NCBI RefSeq assembly: GCF_001613405.1
Contig: NZ_BDCH01000028.1
Span: 186,001-250,000, forward strand
Reading direction: 5' to 3'
Length of the DNA stretch: 64,000 nucleotides
Source of the DNA: Nocardia crassostreae
GTDB taxonomy: Bacteria; Actinomycetota; Actinomycetes; Mycobacteriales; Mycobacteriaceae
The position numbers and the translations under genes are program-made. The notes under the pieces were generated by a model, which was not told the DNA's origin, did no database searches, and worked only from the letters and a program-made list of their open reading frames with translations. Numbering within the stretch: the stretch's first letter is position 1; each line of letters begins with the position of its first letter. This document shows, piece after piece, positions 8,446 through 17,337 of the stretch.

Positions 8446-9324
8446 ATGGGTGCACTGGAGGGGCGGGTCGCCGTCATCACCGGCGCGGGACGCGGAATCG
8501 GGCGCGAGCACGCGCTGCTGTTCGCCCGGGAGGGCGCCGCGGTCGTGGTGAACGACCTCGGCGGCAACAACTCCGGTGAGGGCGCCGATGTCGGTCCCGC
8601 GCAGGAAGTCGTGAACGAGATCGTCGCCGCAGGGGGGCGCGCGGTCGCGAACACCGACAATATCGCGGACTGGGAGGGCGCGAAGGGCCTGATCGAGCAG
8701 GCGGTTTCCGAGTTCGGCCGCCTCGACATCGTGGTCAACAATGCGGGCATCCTGCGCGACGCCTTCCTCGCGGGCATGGACGAGGCGCAGTGGGATTCCG
8801 TGGTGGCCGTGCACCTCAAGGGGCATGCCGCCGTGCTGCGGCATGCCGCCGGGTACTGGAAGGACCAGTCCAAGGCGGGCAATCAGCCCACTGCCGCGGT
8901 CATCAATACCGCCTCGGCCTCGGGCACCACGGTGCCGAATGCCGGGCAGGGCAACTACGGCGCGGCCAAGGCCGGTATCGCCGCCCTCACCCTGGTCGCC
9001 GCGGATGAGCTGGCCCGCTACGGCGTGCGCGTGAATGCCATCGCGCCCATTGCCCGGACGCGTCTGACCCTGGCCACGCCGGGTATGGGTGCGATGATGG
9101 CCGCCGAGGCGGACGCGGTCGAAGAGGGCGGCTTCGACGCCTTCAGCCCCGCCAATATCTCCCCGCTGGTCGCCTATCTGGCCACCGAGAAGTGCCCGGT
9201 CACCGGCAAGGTGTTCGCGGTGCAGGGCGGCGCCATCTCCGAACTGGCGGGCTGGCACGACGTCAAGACCATCGAGACCGAAGGCCCGTGGCTGATCGAC
9301 GATATCGCCGCGCGGCTGCCCTGA
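8446..9324 (+). CDS. SDR-family 3-hydroxyacyl-CoA dehydrogenase-like
   Basis: 292 residues. Rossmann motif TGAGRGIGREHALLFAREGA near the N-terminus (TGxxxGxG), then NDLGG, a cofactor-discriminating loop typical of the MFE-2/HSD17B4 SDR group, and NNAGIL. The catalytic Ser is in NTASASGTT, with Tyr and Lys in GQGNYGAAKAG. It probably oxidises the 3-hydroxyacyl-CoA made by the adjacent MaoC hydratase. GAGGAG ribosome-binding site 8 nt before the ATG. Confidence 0.9.
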   Translation: MGALEGRVAVITGAGRGIGREHALLFAREGAAVVVNDLGGNNSGEGADVGPAQEVVNEIVAAGGRAVANTDNIADWEGAKGLIEQAVSEFGRLDIVVNNAGILRDAFLAGMDEAQWDSVVAVHLKGHAAVLRHAAGYWKDQSKAGNQPTAAVINTASASGTTVPNAGQGNYGAAKAGIAALTLVAADELARYGVRVNAIAPIARTRLTLATPGMGAMMAAEADAVEEGGFDAFSPANISPLVAYLATEKCPVTGKVFAVQGGAISELAGWHDVKTIETEGPWLIDDIAARLP

Positions 9325-9348
9325 TCCGAATCGCACGAGAGAACAACG

Positions 9349-10614
9349 ATGTTCGAATGGTCCGAGACCGATGAGATGATCCGCGACGCGGTGCGCGGTT
9401 TCATCGAGAAAGAGGTCCGCCCGCATCTCGACGCGCTCGACAGCGGCGAGATGGAGCCGTATCCGGTCATCCGGAAGCTGTTCAGCGAGTTCGGGATCGA
9501 CGTCATGACGGGCGAGATCGTCGACAAGATGCTGGCCAAGCAGCGCGCCAAGGAGGAGGCGCTCGCTGCTGGGGAGCCGCTGCCGGAGAAGCCGGACAAG
9601 AAGTCCGGCGACAGCCTCATGGGCGGCCAGGAATCCATGATGGCCGTGCTCATCAGCGAGCTGTCGGGCGTGTGCATGGGCCTGGTGACCGCCATGGGCG
9701 TGTCCATCGGCTTGGGCGCGACCACCATCATGTCCCGCGGCACCCTCGCCCAGAAGGAGCGCTGGCTGCGCGACATCGTGACCATGAACAAGGTCGCGGC
9801 CTGGGCCATTACCGAACCCGATTCGGGCTCGGATGCCTTCGGCGGCATGAAGACCTACGTCCGGCGCGACGGCGAGGACTACATCCTCAACGGCCAGAAG
9901 ACTTTCATCACCAACGGCCCCTTCGCCGATGTGATGGTGGTCTACGCCAAGCTCGACGAGGGCGACGCATCGGTCGACAAGCGTGACCGCAAGGTGCTCA
10001 CCTTCGTGCTCGACAAGGGCATGGAGGGCCTCACCCAGGGCAAACCGTTCAAGAAGATGGGCCTGCACGCCTCGCCCACCGGCGAACTGTTCTTCGACAA
10101 TGTGCGCCTGTCCAAGGACCGCCTGCTCGGCGAGACCGAGGAGCACAAGGGCGGCGATGGACGCGAAAGCGCCCGTTCGTCTTTCACCGCCGAACGGCTC
10201 GGCGTGGCCTTCATGGCGCTGGGCATCGTCAACGAATGCCACCGGCTGTGTGTCGATTACGCCAAGAACCGCAAGCTGTGGGGCCAGGAGATCGGCCGCT
10301 TCCAGCTGGTGCAGCTCAAGCTCGCCAAGATGGAGGTCGCGCGAATCAATGTGCAGAACATGGTGTTCAACGCCCTCGAGCGGGCCCGCGCCGGTAAACA
10401 GCTCTCGCTGGCCGAAGCCTCGGCCATCAAGCTGTACTCCTCCGAAGCCGCCACCGACGTGGCCATGGAGGCCGTGCAACTCTTCGGCGGCAACGGCTAC
10501 ATGACCGAGTACCGGGTCGAACAGCTCGCCCGCGACGCCAAGTCCTTGATGATTTACGCCGGTTCCAATGAAATCCAGGTGACCCACGTCGCCAAGGGAC
10601 TTCTCTCGCAGTGA
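9349..10614 (+). CDS. acyl-CoA dehydrogenase
   Basis: 421 residues: N-terminal helical domain (DEMIRDAVRGFIEKEVRPHLD), middle beta domain with the FAD-binding AWAITEPDSGSDAFGGMKT and GQKTFITNGPFAD, and a C-terminal helical domain with QLFGGNGYMTEY...RDAKSLMIYAGSNEIQ. The position that carries the catalytic Glu in MCAD-type enzymes (IYEGT) reads IYAGS here. That occurs in subgroups using a Glu elsewhere, so the exact base is unassigned. It is the last gene of the 5.85-10.6 kb operon and is followed by a strong hairpin at 10646-10674. Confidence 0.9.
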   Translation: MFEWSETDEMIRDAVRGFIEKEVRPHLDALDSGEMEPYPVIRKLFSEFGIDVMTGEIVDKMLAKQRAKEEALAAGEPLPEKPDKKSGDSLMGGQESMMAVLISELSGVCMGLVTAMGVSIGLGATTIMSRGTLAQKERWLRDIVTMNKVAAWAITEPDSGSDAFGGMKTYVRRDGEDYILNGQKTFITNGPFADVMVVYAKLDEGDASVDKRDRKVLTFVLDKGMEGLTQGKPFKKMGLHASPTGELFFDNVRLSKDRLLGETEEHKGGDGRESARSSFTAERLGVAFMALGIVNECHRLCVDYAKNRKLWGQEIGRFQLVQLKLAKMEVARINVQNMVFNALERARAGKQLSLAEASAIKLYSSEAATDVAMEAVQLFGGNGYMTEYRVEQLARDAKSLMIYAGSNEIQVTHVAKGLLSQ

Positions 10615-10645
10615 GCGAACTGTCACCGGCGGTCTGCCGTCGTCC

Positions 10646-10674
10646 GCAGCCGCCCGCTTCCGGCGGGCGGCTGC
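10646..10674 (+). terminator. hairpin after acyl-CoA dehydrogenase gene
   Basis: GCAGCCGCCCGC (10646-10657) and GCGGGCGGCTGC (10663-10674) form a perfect 12-bp GC stem with a 5-nt loop, 32 bp after the stop codon. No U-tract follows, as is usual for actinobacterial terminators. Confidence 0.65.
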
Positions 10675-10717
10675 TCACGTGTGATCGAAACATCTGTCGC
10701 ACCGAAAGGTTGGGAGC

Positions 10718-11602
10718 ATGGCAATGGCGCCATCCGATCGCGGCCTGATCGCCGAATCCACCGCCGTCTACGCCGGGGTGCGGACCCGCGAGCTGTCCGT
10801 CGAGGGCGCGGGACCGGCGATCGTGCTGCTGCACGGCTATGCCGACAGTGCCGACACCTGGCGCGGCGTGCTGACGCGGTTCGCGGTGGCCGGTCGCCGC
10901 GCCATTGCCGTGGACCTGCCCGGGTTCGGGCTGGCCGAGGCCCGCCGGTCCGGTCCGCTCAATCCGCAATTCGACGCCTTCGCCGACGCGCTCGTCGCCG
11001 CGCACGGTCCCGTCGTGCTGGCCGGGAACTCGCTGGGCGCCGTGACGGCGCGGCGGGCGGCGGCGCGCGACCGCGACCACCGCGTGCTCGCCCTGCTCAC
11101 GCTGGACGAGCCGTTGTTCGCTCGCCACTGGCTGGCGCGCCTGGCACGGCGGCGGGATTACACCCGAGTCCTTGGGATCCTGGCCGCGCTGCCGGTACCC
11201 GATCGGGTGGTGCAGCGGGTGGTTCGCTTCGGGGCTGAGAAGCTGGTGTACGGCCCGGGTTTCGCCGCCGATCCGGACTTCCTCGCAACGGCCGTCCGTT
11301 CCATGCCGACCATGGCCGCCGCTATGGAACGGGCCCGCGATGCCAACCGGTACGCACTCGAAAACCCGCCCGCACGGGGCGATTCGACTGTTTCCTGTCC
11401 GGTACTCGTCGTCCACGGCGCCAAGGACCGCATCATCCCGGTGGCGGCCAGCCGCGAACTGCATGCCCTGCTGCCCGGCAGCGAGCTGATCGTACTGCCG
11501 AAAGCGGGCCACTGCCCCCAACTCGACGTCCCCGACGAGGTGACCCGATTCCTGGTCGGTCTGCACGAGCGGGTGGGCGGCCAGGAGGAGAAAACAGGAT
11601 GA
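10718..11602 (+). CDS. alpha/beta hydrolase
   Basis: 294 residues. HG oxyanion region LLHGYADSADTW, strand VDLPGFG, nucleophile elbow VLAGNSLGAV (Ser in GNSLG), late Asp in VVHGAKDRIIP and catalytic His in KAGHCPQLDVP. This is the complete Ser-Asp-His set of the epoxide-hydrolase/MhpC-like branch. It begins a second co-directional group with an SDR and an acyl-CoA ligase, after the terminator of the first operon. The ATG at 10718 lies 5 nt after GGGAG; an in-frame ATG six bases later is possible. Substrate unknown, probably an ester or ring-cleavage product. Confidence 0.86.
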   Translation: MAMAPSDRGLIAESTAVYAGVRTRELSVEGAGPAIVLLHGYADSADTWRGVLTRFAVAGRRAIAVDLPGFGLAEARRSGPLNPQFDAFADALVAAHGPVVLAGNSLGAVTARRAAARDRDHRVLALLTLDEPLFARHWLARLARRRDYTRVLGILAALPVPDRVVQRVVRFGAEKLVYGPGFAADPDFLATAVRSMPTMAAAMERARDANRYALENPPARGDSTVSCPVLVVHGAKDRIIPVAASRELHALLPGSELIVLPKAGHCPQLDVPDEVTRFLVGLHERVGGQEEKTG

Positions 11603-11648
11603 CGGGCCCGCTCACCGGCCCGCGCGCGAGCACCGATAAGGAGGCGAA

Positions 11649-12527
11649 ATGAGTTCGGCCGCAACCATATCCGGCAAGTTCGTGGTGATCACCGGCGGCG
11701 CGCGCGGGATCGGCTTCGCCACCGCGAAGCTGCTGCGCGATCGCGGTGCGCTGGTCGCCATCGGGGATGTGGACGAAGCGAAGGTCAAGGAGGCGGGGGC
11801 GGAGCTGGGGCTCGAGGTGTACGGGCGGCTCGATGTGACCGATGCGGAGTCCTTCACGGCGTTTCTGGACGAGGTGGAGCGGCGGCTGGGGCCGTTGGAC
11901 GTGCTGGTCAACAATGCCGGAATCATGCCCGCGAATCCGTTCGTGGACGAGACCGAGCAGGTGACCCGGCGCATTCTCGACATCAATGTCTACGGCGTGA
12001 TCCTGGGCAGCAAGCTGGCCGCGCGGCGCATGGTGCGGCGCGGCACCGGCACGGTCGTCAATATCGCCTCGCTGGCGGGGGAGACGCCGACGCCGGGGCT
12101 GGCGACCTACTGCGCCAGTAAGGCGGCGGTGCTGTCGCTCACCGATTCGCTGCGCATCGAATACCGGTACAGCGGTGTGTATTTCGCCTCGGTGCTGCCG
12201 ACGTTCACCAATACTGAACTCATCGCGGGCACTAATGGCGCGAAGGGGTTGAAGAACGCCGAGCCGGAGGACATCGCGGCGGCCGTGGCCGGGCTCATTA
12301 CCGATCCGCGGCCGCGGATCGCGGTCACCCGGGTCGCCGGGCTCCTCGTCTCCGCGCAGAAGTTCCTGCCCGGGGCGGTCAATGAATTCCTGGCGCGCAA
12401 ATTCGGGTTGGCGCACGCCTTTCTCGACGATGTCGACCACGAGGCCCGCCGGGCCTACGAAGACCGCGCCCGCGGCGACAACTCAAAACCGAAGCAGTAC
12501 AGCGAGTCTCGAATGGAGCCCCAGTGA
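11649..12527 (+). CDS. SDR-family oxidoreductase
   Basis: 292 residues: TGGARGIGFATAKLL (TGxxxGxG nucleotide loop), GDVDE (NAD-preferring Asp after beta-2), VNNAGIMP, then the catalytic Ser in VVNIASLAGET and Tyr/Lys in TYCASKAAV. The C-terminal extension with KFLPGAVNEFLARKFGLAHAF is typical of a mycobacterial/nocardial SDR group often found near fadD genes. AAGGAGGCG ribosome-binding site before the ATG. The stop overlaps the GTG of the downstream ligase by 4 bp (GTGA), so translation is probably coupled. Confidence 0.9.
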   Translation: MSSAATISGKFVVITGGARGIGFATAKLLRDRGALVAIGDVDEAKVKEAGAELGLEVYGRLDVTDAESFTAFLDEVERRLGPLDVLVNNAGIMPANPFVDETEQVTRRILDINVYGVILGSKLAARRMVRRGTGTVVNIASLAGETPTPGLATYCASKAAVLSLTDSLRIEYRYSGVYFASVLPTFTNTELIAGTNGAKGLKNAEPEDIAAAVAGLITDPRPRIAVTRVAGLLVSAQKFLPGAVNEFLARKFGLAHAFLDDVDHEARRAYEDRARGDNSKPKQYSESRMEPQ

Positions 12528-13450
12528 CCCAGCACCAGAGCCTGTGCGCGGCCTTCCAGGCGACCGCCGCCCGCCATCCCGACCGCGTCGCGCTCCGGGG
12601 CCCCGGCGGCGCGACCGGCCTCACCTGGCGGCAGTACGCCGACCGGGTGCGCGCGCTCGCGACCGGGCTGGCCGCGCTGGGGGTGCGGCCGGGCGACACG
12701 GTGGCCATCATGCTCACCAATATCCCGGAGTTCCATCTGGCCGACACCGCGGTGCTGCACGCCGGGGCGACGCCGTTCTCGATCTACAACACCTTTACGG
12801 CCGAACAGGTTTCGCATCTGTTCGGTAATGCGGGCAACCGGGTGGTGGTCACCGAGACCCAGTTCCTGGAGAAGGTCCGCACGGCCGACACCACCGGTCA
12901 GGTCCAGCACATCATCTGCGTGGACGGGCCGGTCGAAGGCACGCGCACGCTGGACGAGGTGGCCGCGCTGGACGCCCCCGACTTCGATTTCGACGCCACC
13001 TGGCAGGCGGTGCGCGCGGACGACCTGCTGACCATCATCTACACCTCCGGCACCACCGGCGCGCCCAAGGGCGCGGAGTTGACGCATGCCAATCTGCTCG
13101 CCGAATTCGCGGCGGTGGAACCGATCATCACACCGAATGTCGAGGACCGGGTGGTGTCGTATCTGCCCGACGCGCACTTGGCCAACCGGGCGTTCTGCCA
13201 CTACAACAATGTGATCGAGGGCGTGCAGGTCACCACGGTCGCCGATCCGAAACAGCTGGTCGCCACGCTGCCCGCGGTGCGGCCCACACTGTTCCTGGGC
13301 GTGCCCGCCATCTGGTACAAGATCAAGGCCGGGATCGAGGCCATTGTGGCCGCGGAGGAATCGACGCCGAAACGGCTACTCGTGCAATGGGCCATTCGCA
13401 CCGGCACCGCGGTTGCGTGGCTGCGCAATGACGGCAAGCCCGTTCCGCTG
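12524..13450 (+). pseudogene. AMP-binding acyl-CoA ligase (FadD-like), truncated at a junction
   Basis: About 309 authentic residues from the GTG at 12524. It has the adenylate-forming N-domain with the P-loop IIYTSGTTGAPKGAELTH, then YLPDAHLANRAFCHYNNV and AWLRNDGKPVPL. Family members run to about 580-620 residues, so the ATP/CoA-binding remainder (motifs YGxTE, TGD, and the C-terminal lysine) is missing. From 13451 the frame continues for only about 15 meaningless residues to a TGA at 13496-13498. That DNA is the reverse complement of a methyltransferase gene. The protein cannot be an active ligase. See the junction finding. Confidence 0.85.
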
Positions 13451-13664
13451 CGAACTGCCGCACGCCGCTCTCGGCGATCGCCCGGACCGCGCGAATGAGC
13501 GCCTTGCGGTTGGCGAAGGCGATATCGATCGAGCCGGGCAGATCATTGATGAAGTAGTCGCCGATCTCCCGGTCGACGGCATAGTTGTCCTTGCCGCCGA
13601 GGAGATAGTCGTAAACGCGTGCGATGCTCGGCTTCGATTGGTCCGCCGGCTCGTGGTCGGTCAT
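13451..13664 (-). pseudogene. SAM-dependent methyltransferase (DUF574/Methyltransf_19) N-terminal fragment
   Basis: Starting at the ATG at 13664 (AGGGGTG about 6-8 nt upstream), about 71 residues match the start of the actinobacterial DUF574 methyltransferases: SIARVYDYLLGGKDNYAVDR, then INDLPGSIDIAFANRKALIRAVR and ESGVRQF. In the family this is followed at once by the SAM-binding motif (LDIGxGxPT). Here the similarity stops at 13452 and the frame runs into the antisense of the acyl-CoA ligase. The fragment lacks all catalytic parts. Confidence 0.8.
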
Positions 13665-13807
13665 ATCGATCACCCCTGTCCGAGGTTTCGCCTCGCCAGT
13701 AATCGTAAGTAACCGAACATGTTCCGGCAGGGGATTCGCGCAGGCCCGGGCGTGGTCACCCGGTGTGCCTCATGGTTGCCGTCGTTCGCCTCTGCAAAGA
13801 TCGCGGC

Positions 13808-14650
13808 ATGACTTCCTTGGTGGACCTCCTCCCTTCGGAAGCAATCGATCTGCACGGCAGTGCCCCCGACTGGCGCGCGGCCATTGCCGCCGCCGGTGAG
13901 TTGCTGGTCGCCACCGGCGTGGCAACCGCTGAGTACACCGCCGAGATGATTCGCAATGTCGAGGAGAATGGTCCGTATATCGTCATCACCCCCGGTTTCG
14001 CCTTCGCGCACGCCCGGCCGTCGCCCGCGGTGAACCGCACCGGCATGGCCTGGGTGCGGTTGCGCGAACCGGTCGCCTTCGGCAGCCCGAACGATCCGGT
14101 CGATCTGATCGTCGCGCTGGCGGCCACCGATGCCGAGGTGCACACCGATGCCATGGCGGCGCTGGCCAAGGTGCTGGTGGAGCCCGGAGCGGATGCGGTG
14201 CTGCGGGCGGTGGGCACGCCCGGCCAGTTGATCGCCCTGCTGGCCGGTCCGCCGCCCGAACCGGCCGCCCCGCCCGCGGGCACCGCCGCGGCCGCCGGTG
14301 CTCCGGCCGTCAAGGGTGAAACACACTCGGCCGCACCGCATTCCGCTGCACGCTCGAAGTCCGGCCCGATGAAGATCCTCACCGTCTGCGGTAACGGGGT
14401 CGGCACCAGCCTGTTCCTTAAAAGCACCCTGGAATAGGTCCTGGACCGCTGGCACTGGACCCCGTACATCGTCGTCGAGGCCACCGACACCATCTCCGCC
14501 AAGGGCAAGGCCGGTGAGGCGGTCGCCGTGCTCACCTCCGGCGAGATCGCGAAAACCCTGGGGGACGTGGGCATTCCAGTGCGCGTCATCCAGAACTTCA
14601 CCAGCGCGGCCGAAGTCGACCACGCCATGCGCGAGCTATTCGATGTCTAG
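13808..14650 (+). pseudogene. PTS IIA-IIB protein (ascorbate/UlaBC type) with internal amber codon
   Basis: The IIA domain (residues about 1-150) has the phosphoryl-accepting His in FAFAHARPS (H68). A Pro/Ala linker follows, then a IIB domain beginning KILTVCGNGVGTS (active Cys C194). A TAG at 14435-14437 stops translation at residue 209. The same frame then continues without interruption as VLDRWHW...VEATDTISAKGKAGEAVAVL..GEIAKTLGDVGIPV to a TAG at 14648. The family normally has Gln in STLEQVLD, so CAG to TAG is the simplest change. The truncated product keeps IIA and the Cys loop but lacks most of IIB. The IIC gene follows by 12 bp. The start at ATG 13808 is preferred to the upstream 13763 by domain alignment. 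Confidence 0.85.
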
Positions 14651-14662
14651 GAGGGCGGCAGC

Positions 14663-16201
14663 ATGAATGTCGTACTGGCCATTGCCCAGTTCATCGTCAA
14701 TGAAATCCTCAGCCAGCCCGCCTATCTGATCGGCATCATCACCGCCGTCGGTCTCATCGCCCTGCGCAAGCCCACCGGGCAGGTGATCGGCAGCGCCATC
14801 AAAGCGACGCTGGGCTTCTTGCTCATCGGCGCGGGCGCGGGCCTGGTGGTGGCCTCGCTGGAACCCCTCGGCATCATGATCCAGGGCGCGCTCGGCGTGG
14901 TGCCGACCAATGAGGCGATCGTGGCCATCGCGCAGAAGGAATACGGCGCGCAGGTGACCTGGCTGATGATCCTGGGCTTCGCCATCAGCCTGGTGCTGGC
15001 CCGTTTCACGCCGCTGCGCTATGTCTTCCTGACCGGTCACCACATGCTGTTCATGGCCACCCTGCTGACCATGGTGCTGGCGGTGGCCGGATTCTCCACT
15101 CCCGTCGTGGTGATCACCGGCGGCATTCTGCTCGGCGTCGCCATGGTGTCGCTGCCCGCGCTGGCGCAATCCTGGACGCGGCGGATCACCGGCGGCGACG
15201 AGGTCGCCATCGGGCATTTCGGGACCGCGGGCTATATCGCGGCGGGCGCCACCGGCCAGCTCGTCGGCAAGCGCAGCCGCAGCACCGAGGAGATGAATCT
15301 GCCGGAAGGGCTGCGCTTCCTGCGGGATTCGATGGTGGCGACCGCGCTGTCCATGGTCATCCTGTACCTGGTGCTCGGCACCGCGTATCTGATCCGGGAA
15401 GGCGAGGACACCGCGTTCGGTGCGTTCGAGGACGGTGCCGCCAATGTCGGCAACTACCTGATGAAAGCGGTGCAGCAGGGCCTGTACTTCGGTATCGCAG
15501 TGGCGGTCATCCTTTTCGGCGTACGCACCATCCTGGCCGAGCTGGTGCCCGCGTTCCAGGGGATTGCCGAAAAGGTCGTGCCCGGCGCGATTCCGGCCCT
15601 GGACGCACCGATCGTCTTCCCGTACGCGCAGAACGCGGTGCTCATCGGCTTTCTGTCCAGCTTCACCGGCGGTCTGATCAGCCTGGGATTGCTGACCTGG
15701 ATCTTCAATCCGCTCTTCGGGCTCGCACTGGTATTGCCAGGTCTGGTGCCGCACTTCTTCACCGGCGGCGCGGCCGGGGTCTACGGCAATGCGACCGGCG
15801 GGCGGCGCGGCGCGGTGGCGGGCGCATTCGTGAACGGCGTGCTGATCACATTCCTGCCCGCCATTCTGCTGAAGGTGCTGGGCCCCTTCGGCGACGAGAA
15901 CACCACCTTCGGCGATGCCGACTTCGGCTGGTTCGGTACGGCCATCGGCGTGGCGGCCGAGCTCGGCGGCGCGGGCGCGATCATTGTCTGCCTGGGCATC
16001 GGCGTGGTCATCCTGCTCGCCGCGATCCTGGTGCAGGTCAAGGTTGTCGCGGCGGGCTGGGACCCGGGCGCGGCACGCGATGCGGCGCTCGGCCTCACCC
16101 GCGCCGAGGAGAGCGCCGCGCCGATCACGCAGGCGGGCCTGACGTCCTATGCGAAGATCCCTGTCCCGCAGGGCGCTCCGCCCCCGCCGCCACCGGAGTG
16201 A
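14663..16201 (+). CDS. ulaA: PTS IIC permease, ascorbate family (UlaA/SgaT-like)
   Basis: 512 residues, about 10-11 membrane segments. It begins NVVLAIAQFIVNEILSQPAYLIGIITAVGLIALRK, a typical UlaA/SgaT start. Other family-like blocks are FTPLRYVFLTGHHMLFMATL, AYLIREGEDTAFG, GLVPHFFTGGAAGVYGNATGGRRG and a C-terminal cytoplasmic Pro-rich tail. It would form the membrane channel of a phosphotransferase importing ascorbate or a related sugar acid. GGAGGGCGGC ribosome-binding site. Its partner IIAB gene directly upstream is interrupted, so the system is probably inactive unless IIB is supplied elsewhere. PTS genes are sparse in nocardioforms, which suggests acquisition. Confidence 0.88.
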   Translation: MNVVLAIAQFIVNEILSQPAYLIGIITAVGLIALRKPTGQVIGSAIKATLGFLLIGAGAGLVVASLEPLGIMIQGALGVVPTNEAIVAIAQKEYGAQVTWLMILGFAISLVLARFTPLRYVFLTGHHMLFMATLLTMVLAVAGFSTPVVVITGGILLGVAMVSLPALAQSWTRRITGGDEVAIGHFGTAGYIAAGATGQLVGKRSRSTEEMNLPEGLRFLRDSMVATALSMVILYLVLGTAYLIREGEDTAFGAFEDGAANVGNYLMKAVQQGLYFGIAVAVILFGVRTILAELVPAFQGIAEKVVPGAIPALDAPIVFPYAQNAVLIGFLSSFTGGLISLGLLTWIFNPLFGLALVLPGLVPHFFTGGAAGVYGNATGGRRGAVAGAFVNGVLITFLPAILLKVLGPFGDENTTFGDADFGWFGTAIGVAAELGGAGAIIVCLGIGVVILLAAILVQVKVVAAGWDPGAARDAALGLTRAEESAAPITQAGLTSYAKIPVPQGAPPPPPPE

Positions 16202-16232
16202 CACCGACCCGGGTCGTCCCGGCGCACTCTCT

Positions 16233-16271
16233 CGGCCGGTATCCACCGTCGCCGCAGGCGGATTCCGGCCG
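16233..16271. terminator. imperfect hairpin between convergent genes
   Basis: CGGCCGGTATCCACC (16233-16247) and GGCGGATTCCGGCCG (16257-16271) pair with two mismatches over 15 bp. It lies between the PTS IIC stop and the convergent hydrolase stop, so it could terminate both. Confidence 0.5.
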
Positions 16272-16316
16272 AAGCGCCTCGAAATGCCGGGGGAGGCGGG
16301 TGTGGCCCGCGTGCGC

Positions 16317-17180
16317 CTACACCGCGCGCAGGCGGGTGCGGCTGGCGTAGACGTGTTCGGCGATCAAGGTCGCGATGCGGTCCGGCGCCTCCAGCATGGG
16401 CACATGCCCGACATCGTGGATCAGGATGCGATCGGCGGAATCGGGCAGCTCCTGCAGGAAGCGCTTGGCGTACGCGCGATTCGGGATGACCCGGTCGTTC
16501 TCGCACATGAGCAGCCGCACCGGCACCCGCAGGGTGGACATATCCTCCAGCCCGGGTGCGCGCAGCTCGCCCGCCAGCATGGGCAGCATGGCCTTGCAGT
16601 GCAGCGCCGAGGTGATGGCGGCCTCGATACCGCGGCGCGGCGCGGCCGAGGTGTTCTTGCTGAGGATGAGCGCCGCCGCCAGCCGCACCGGCGCGCTGTA
16701 GGCGATGGCGGGCGGCAGCAGCTTGCCGATCTCCACGAACGGCACCAGCGACAGGAACTTCAACCCGACCCGGAACTGCAAGGCGGACGGGTTCTTCCAG
16801 CCGCCCGCGGGCGCGATGGCGGTGAGCGTGCGGGCCCGGCCGCGGCGCGCGAGCTCGAACCCGACCCAGGCGCCCAGCGAATTCCCGGCGATATGGCAGG
16901 TGCGCCAGCCCATCTCGTCGAGCTGATCCTCGATCCTGTCGGCCAGCAGGCTGACGTCCAGATACCAGCCCTCGAAATCGGGCCCGCCCCAATGCCCGGT
17001 GAAGGCGGGCGCGAACACTTCACAATGCCCGGCCATGCGCTGCGCGACCTGCTCCCAGCAGTGCGGCGACATCATGAACCCGTGCAACAGCAGCAGTGGA
17101 TCACCGGAGCCGGTGTGCAGCGCGCTGATGGGCGCGAGGCCGACGGTGGGCTTGGTGGTGCCGGACGTCATCGTCGTCAC
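16317..17180 (-). CDS. alpha/beta hydrolase
   Basis: 287 residues. LLLLHGFMMSPHCW (oxyanion HG), nucleophile elbow HIAGNSLGAWVG (Ser in GNSLG), late Asp in LMCENDRVIPN and catalytic His in HDVGHVPMLEAPDRI. These complete a Ser-Asp-His triad. The cap region is helical (ALILSKNTSAAPRR). It is close to the short hydrolases annotated as lipases or esterases in nocardioforms. The start may be the second Met (MTSGTT). Divergent from xthA across a 157-bp gap holding a CACCTGTC/GACAGGTG palindrome. Confidence 0.86.
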   Translation of the reverse strand: MTTMTSGTTKPTVGLAPISALHTGSGDPLLLLHGFMMSPHCWEQVAQRMAGHCEVFAPAFTGHWGGPDFEGWYLDVSLLADRIEDQLDEMGWRTCHIAGNSLGAWVGFELARRGRARTLTAIAPAGGWKNPSALQFRVGLKFLSLVPFVEIGKLLPPAIAYSAPVRLAAALILSKNTSAAPRRGIEAAITSALHCKAMLPMLAGELRAPGLEDMSTLRVPVRLLMCENDRVIPNRAYAKRFLQELPDSADRILIHDVGHVPMLEAPDRIATLIAEHVYASRTRLRAV

Positions 17181-17252
17181 CCCTTCCTGGACGTCGATGT
17201 CCGCGGGGAAGTGTGGATAAGCCGAATTCTACGACCGAGCTATGACATGCAT

Positions 17253-17271
17253 CACCTGTCGCGGACAGGTG
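17253..17271. promoter_or_regulatory. CACCTGTC-3nt-GACAGGTG palindrome
   Basis: Perfect 8-bp arms with a GCG centre between the divergent hydrolase and exonuclease III genes. Placed about 65-85 bp from both starts, it could be an operator. It does not match the mycobacterial LexA box. No regulator is suggested. Confidence 0.4.
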
Positions 17272-17337
17272 TGGCCAAGCCGTGTCTGGGCGCGGCCGGG
17301 CACCGGAACGGCGGGCGCATGAGGCATGATTTGGGCC

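Noticed and set aside
13715..13724. Palindrome GAACATGTTC considered as a LexA/SOS box
   Set aside because: The actinobacterial SOS box needs four bases between GAAC and GTTC; here only two lie between, and the neighbours are not SOS genes.
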